Shown here one piece after another: positions 63,530-64,000 of a DNA stretch of 64,000 nt. Under the pieces are notes generated by a model, which worked only from the letters and a program-made list of their open reading frames with translations, ran no database searches and was not told the origin of the DNA. This DNA comes from Meconema thalassinum (lineage: Eukaryota > Arthropoda > Insecta > Orthoptera > Tettigoniidae). The position numbers and the translations under genes were made by a program. Each line of letters begins with the position of its first letter. The stretch's first letter is position 1. The stretch is from assembly GCA_946902985.2 (NCBI GenBank), contig OX336393.1, positions 48,065,131 through 48,129,130 of the forward strand. Reading direction: 5' to 3'.

Positions 63530-64000
63530 ACTGCCGCAAAACTAGATTGGCAACAGAGGTAACAACTATCACTCGACCTAGAACTCCCATATGCGAGAAG
63601 GCTGCAAATCATGGAGAAACAATGATTACTGTTATTGAGAGCAGTGTCAATTCCGAAAACAGATCTGCAAATGAAATTGTGGTCATTGAACCTCCCGTGG
63701 AGAAGTTAGCAGAAGATGCCTGGCAAACAGTTCGAACAAGGAAACACAGGGGTCATAGCGGTAAAGTCATTCTGGAGGACGGAAAGGGAGAACTTAGAAG
63801 TAATCATTCTCTTCATCAGATGGGAAATAAAACGAAGGATAGGAGGCGCAACGAGGCAATGGTTATCAAGCCTACTGACGCGAAGACATATTCAGAAGTT
63901 CTCCAATCACTGCGTCAGCAAGCAACATCTGATTGCAGTGGCGTAAACCTTAAATCGATTCGCAGAACGTCAACTGGTGCGGTGCTCCTTGAAATGAAAG
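63530..64000 (+). CDS. LINE ORF1 / Gag-like protein, partial, runs off the window
   Basis: A frame in phase with 63541 stays open to the end of the window (about 157 codons, no stop; no clear start, and upstream it reads into the TTA run). EAMVIKPTDAKTYSEVLQSL followed by SGVNLKSIRRTSTGAVLLEM is the pattern 'VxxxxxxKTYxxVL...GVxxxxIRxTxxGxxLLE' found in ORF1 (Gag-like) proteins of R1/Jockey-type insect LINEs, before their zinc knuckles. It should be followed, beyond the edge, by CCHC motifs and a polyprotein with endonuclease and reverse transcriptase. Confidence 0.65.

Overview
The window looks like repeat-dominated intergenic DNA from a large-genome insect. A polyneopteran (cricket, katydid, stick insect or cockroach kind) is my best guess. 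The reasons are at least seven kinds of tRNA-headed SINE, several non-LTR retrotransposon lineages, mariner-like transposons with long inverted repeats, a Helitron helicase remnant, and many (GT)n, (TAA)n and (ATC)n runs. I find no intact host gene, no rRNA and no convincing functional tRNA gene. Almost every open reading frame I can identify is a piece of a transposable element.

Layout. 1-6.2 kb: LINE scraps, one HINE-like repeat (family B), and an (ATC)n-tailed retroposon (family D) split by a mariner-like element with long inverted arms. 6.7-7.6 kb: a ~40-bp minisatellite. 8.6-11.1 kb: a family A repeat and a second long-arm mariner-like element. 11.2-16.9 kb: family D, a SINE, a Helitron helicase remnant, and a reverse-strand LINE with endonuclease and reverse transcriptase. 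18-23.9 kb: families B and A, and SINEs carrying hammerhead-like motifs. 23.9-27.8 kb: a 3.9-kb TG...CA insertion with 4-bp target duplications inside a family B copy. 28-37.5 kb: family C, a long LINE reading frame, SINEs and family B. 37.9-40 kb: a Jockey-like LINE. 40.6-43.3 kb: a three-level nest (SINE in family A in family D). 44-49.2 kb: SINEs, family B with a LINE insertion, an inverted-repeat MITE, family C and a near-palindromic foldback element. 50-52.9 kb: unrecognised. 52.9-55.4 kb: two LINE 3' halves. 56.4-57.1 kb: a tandem array of ~249-bp units, each with a hammerhead ribozyme fold. 58.5-64 kb: SINE, family A with an insertion, a perfect-looking hairpin, two LINE fragments, and a LINE ORF1 that runs off the right edge.

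Two systems stand out. (1) Positions 56383-57066 hold about 2.4 tandem monomers with a type III hammerhead fold in each, bounded by a 13-bp direct repeat: the layout expected of a retrozyme-like element that spreads through self-cleaved RNA. Three separate SINE copies elsewhere carry a different, minimal type I hammerhead-like motif near their 3' ends. (2) Three non-coding repeat families (A, B, C) share the same two ends and a microsatellite near the 3' hairpin, but have different ~300-bp repeated interiors. This matches the architecture of Helentron-associated elements (HINE/DINE-1 type) and, with over a dozen pieces, they are the largest single component of the window.

Family letters are my own labels. 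Coordinates of repeat edges are read by eye and may be off by several bases unless a target-site duplication is given.
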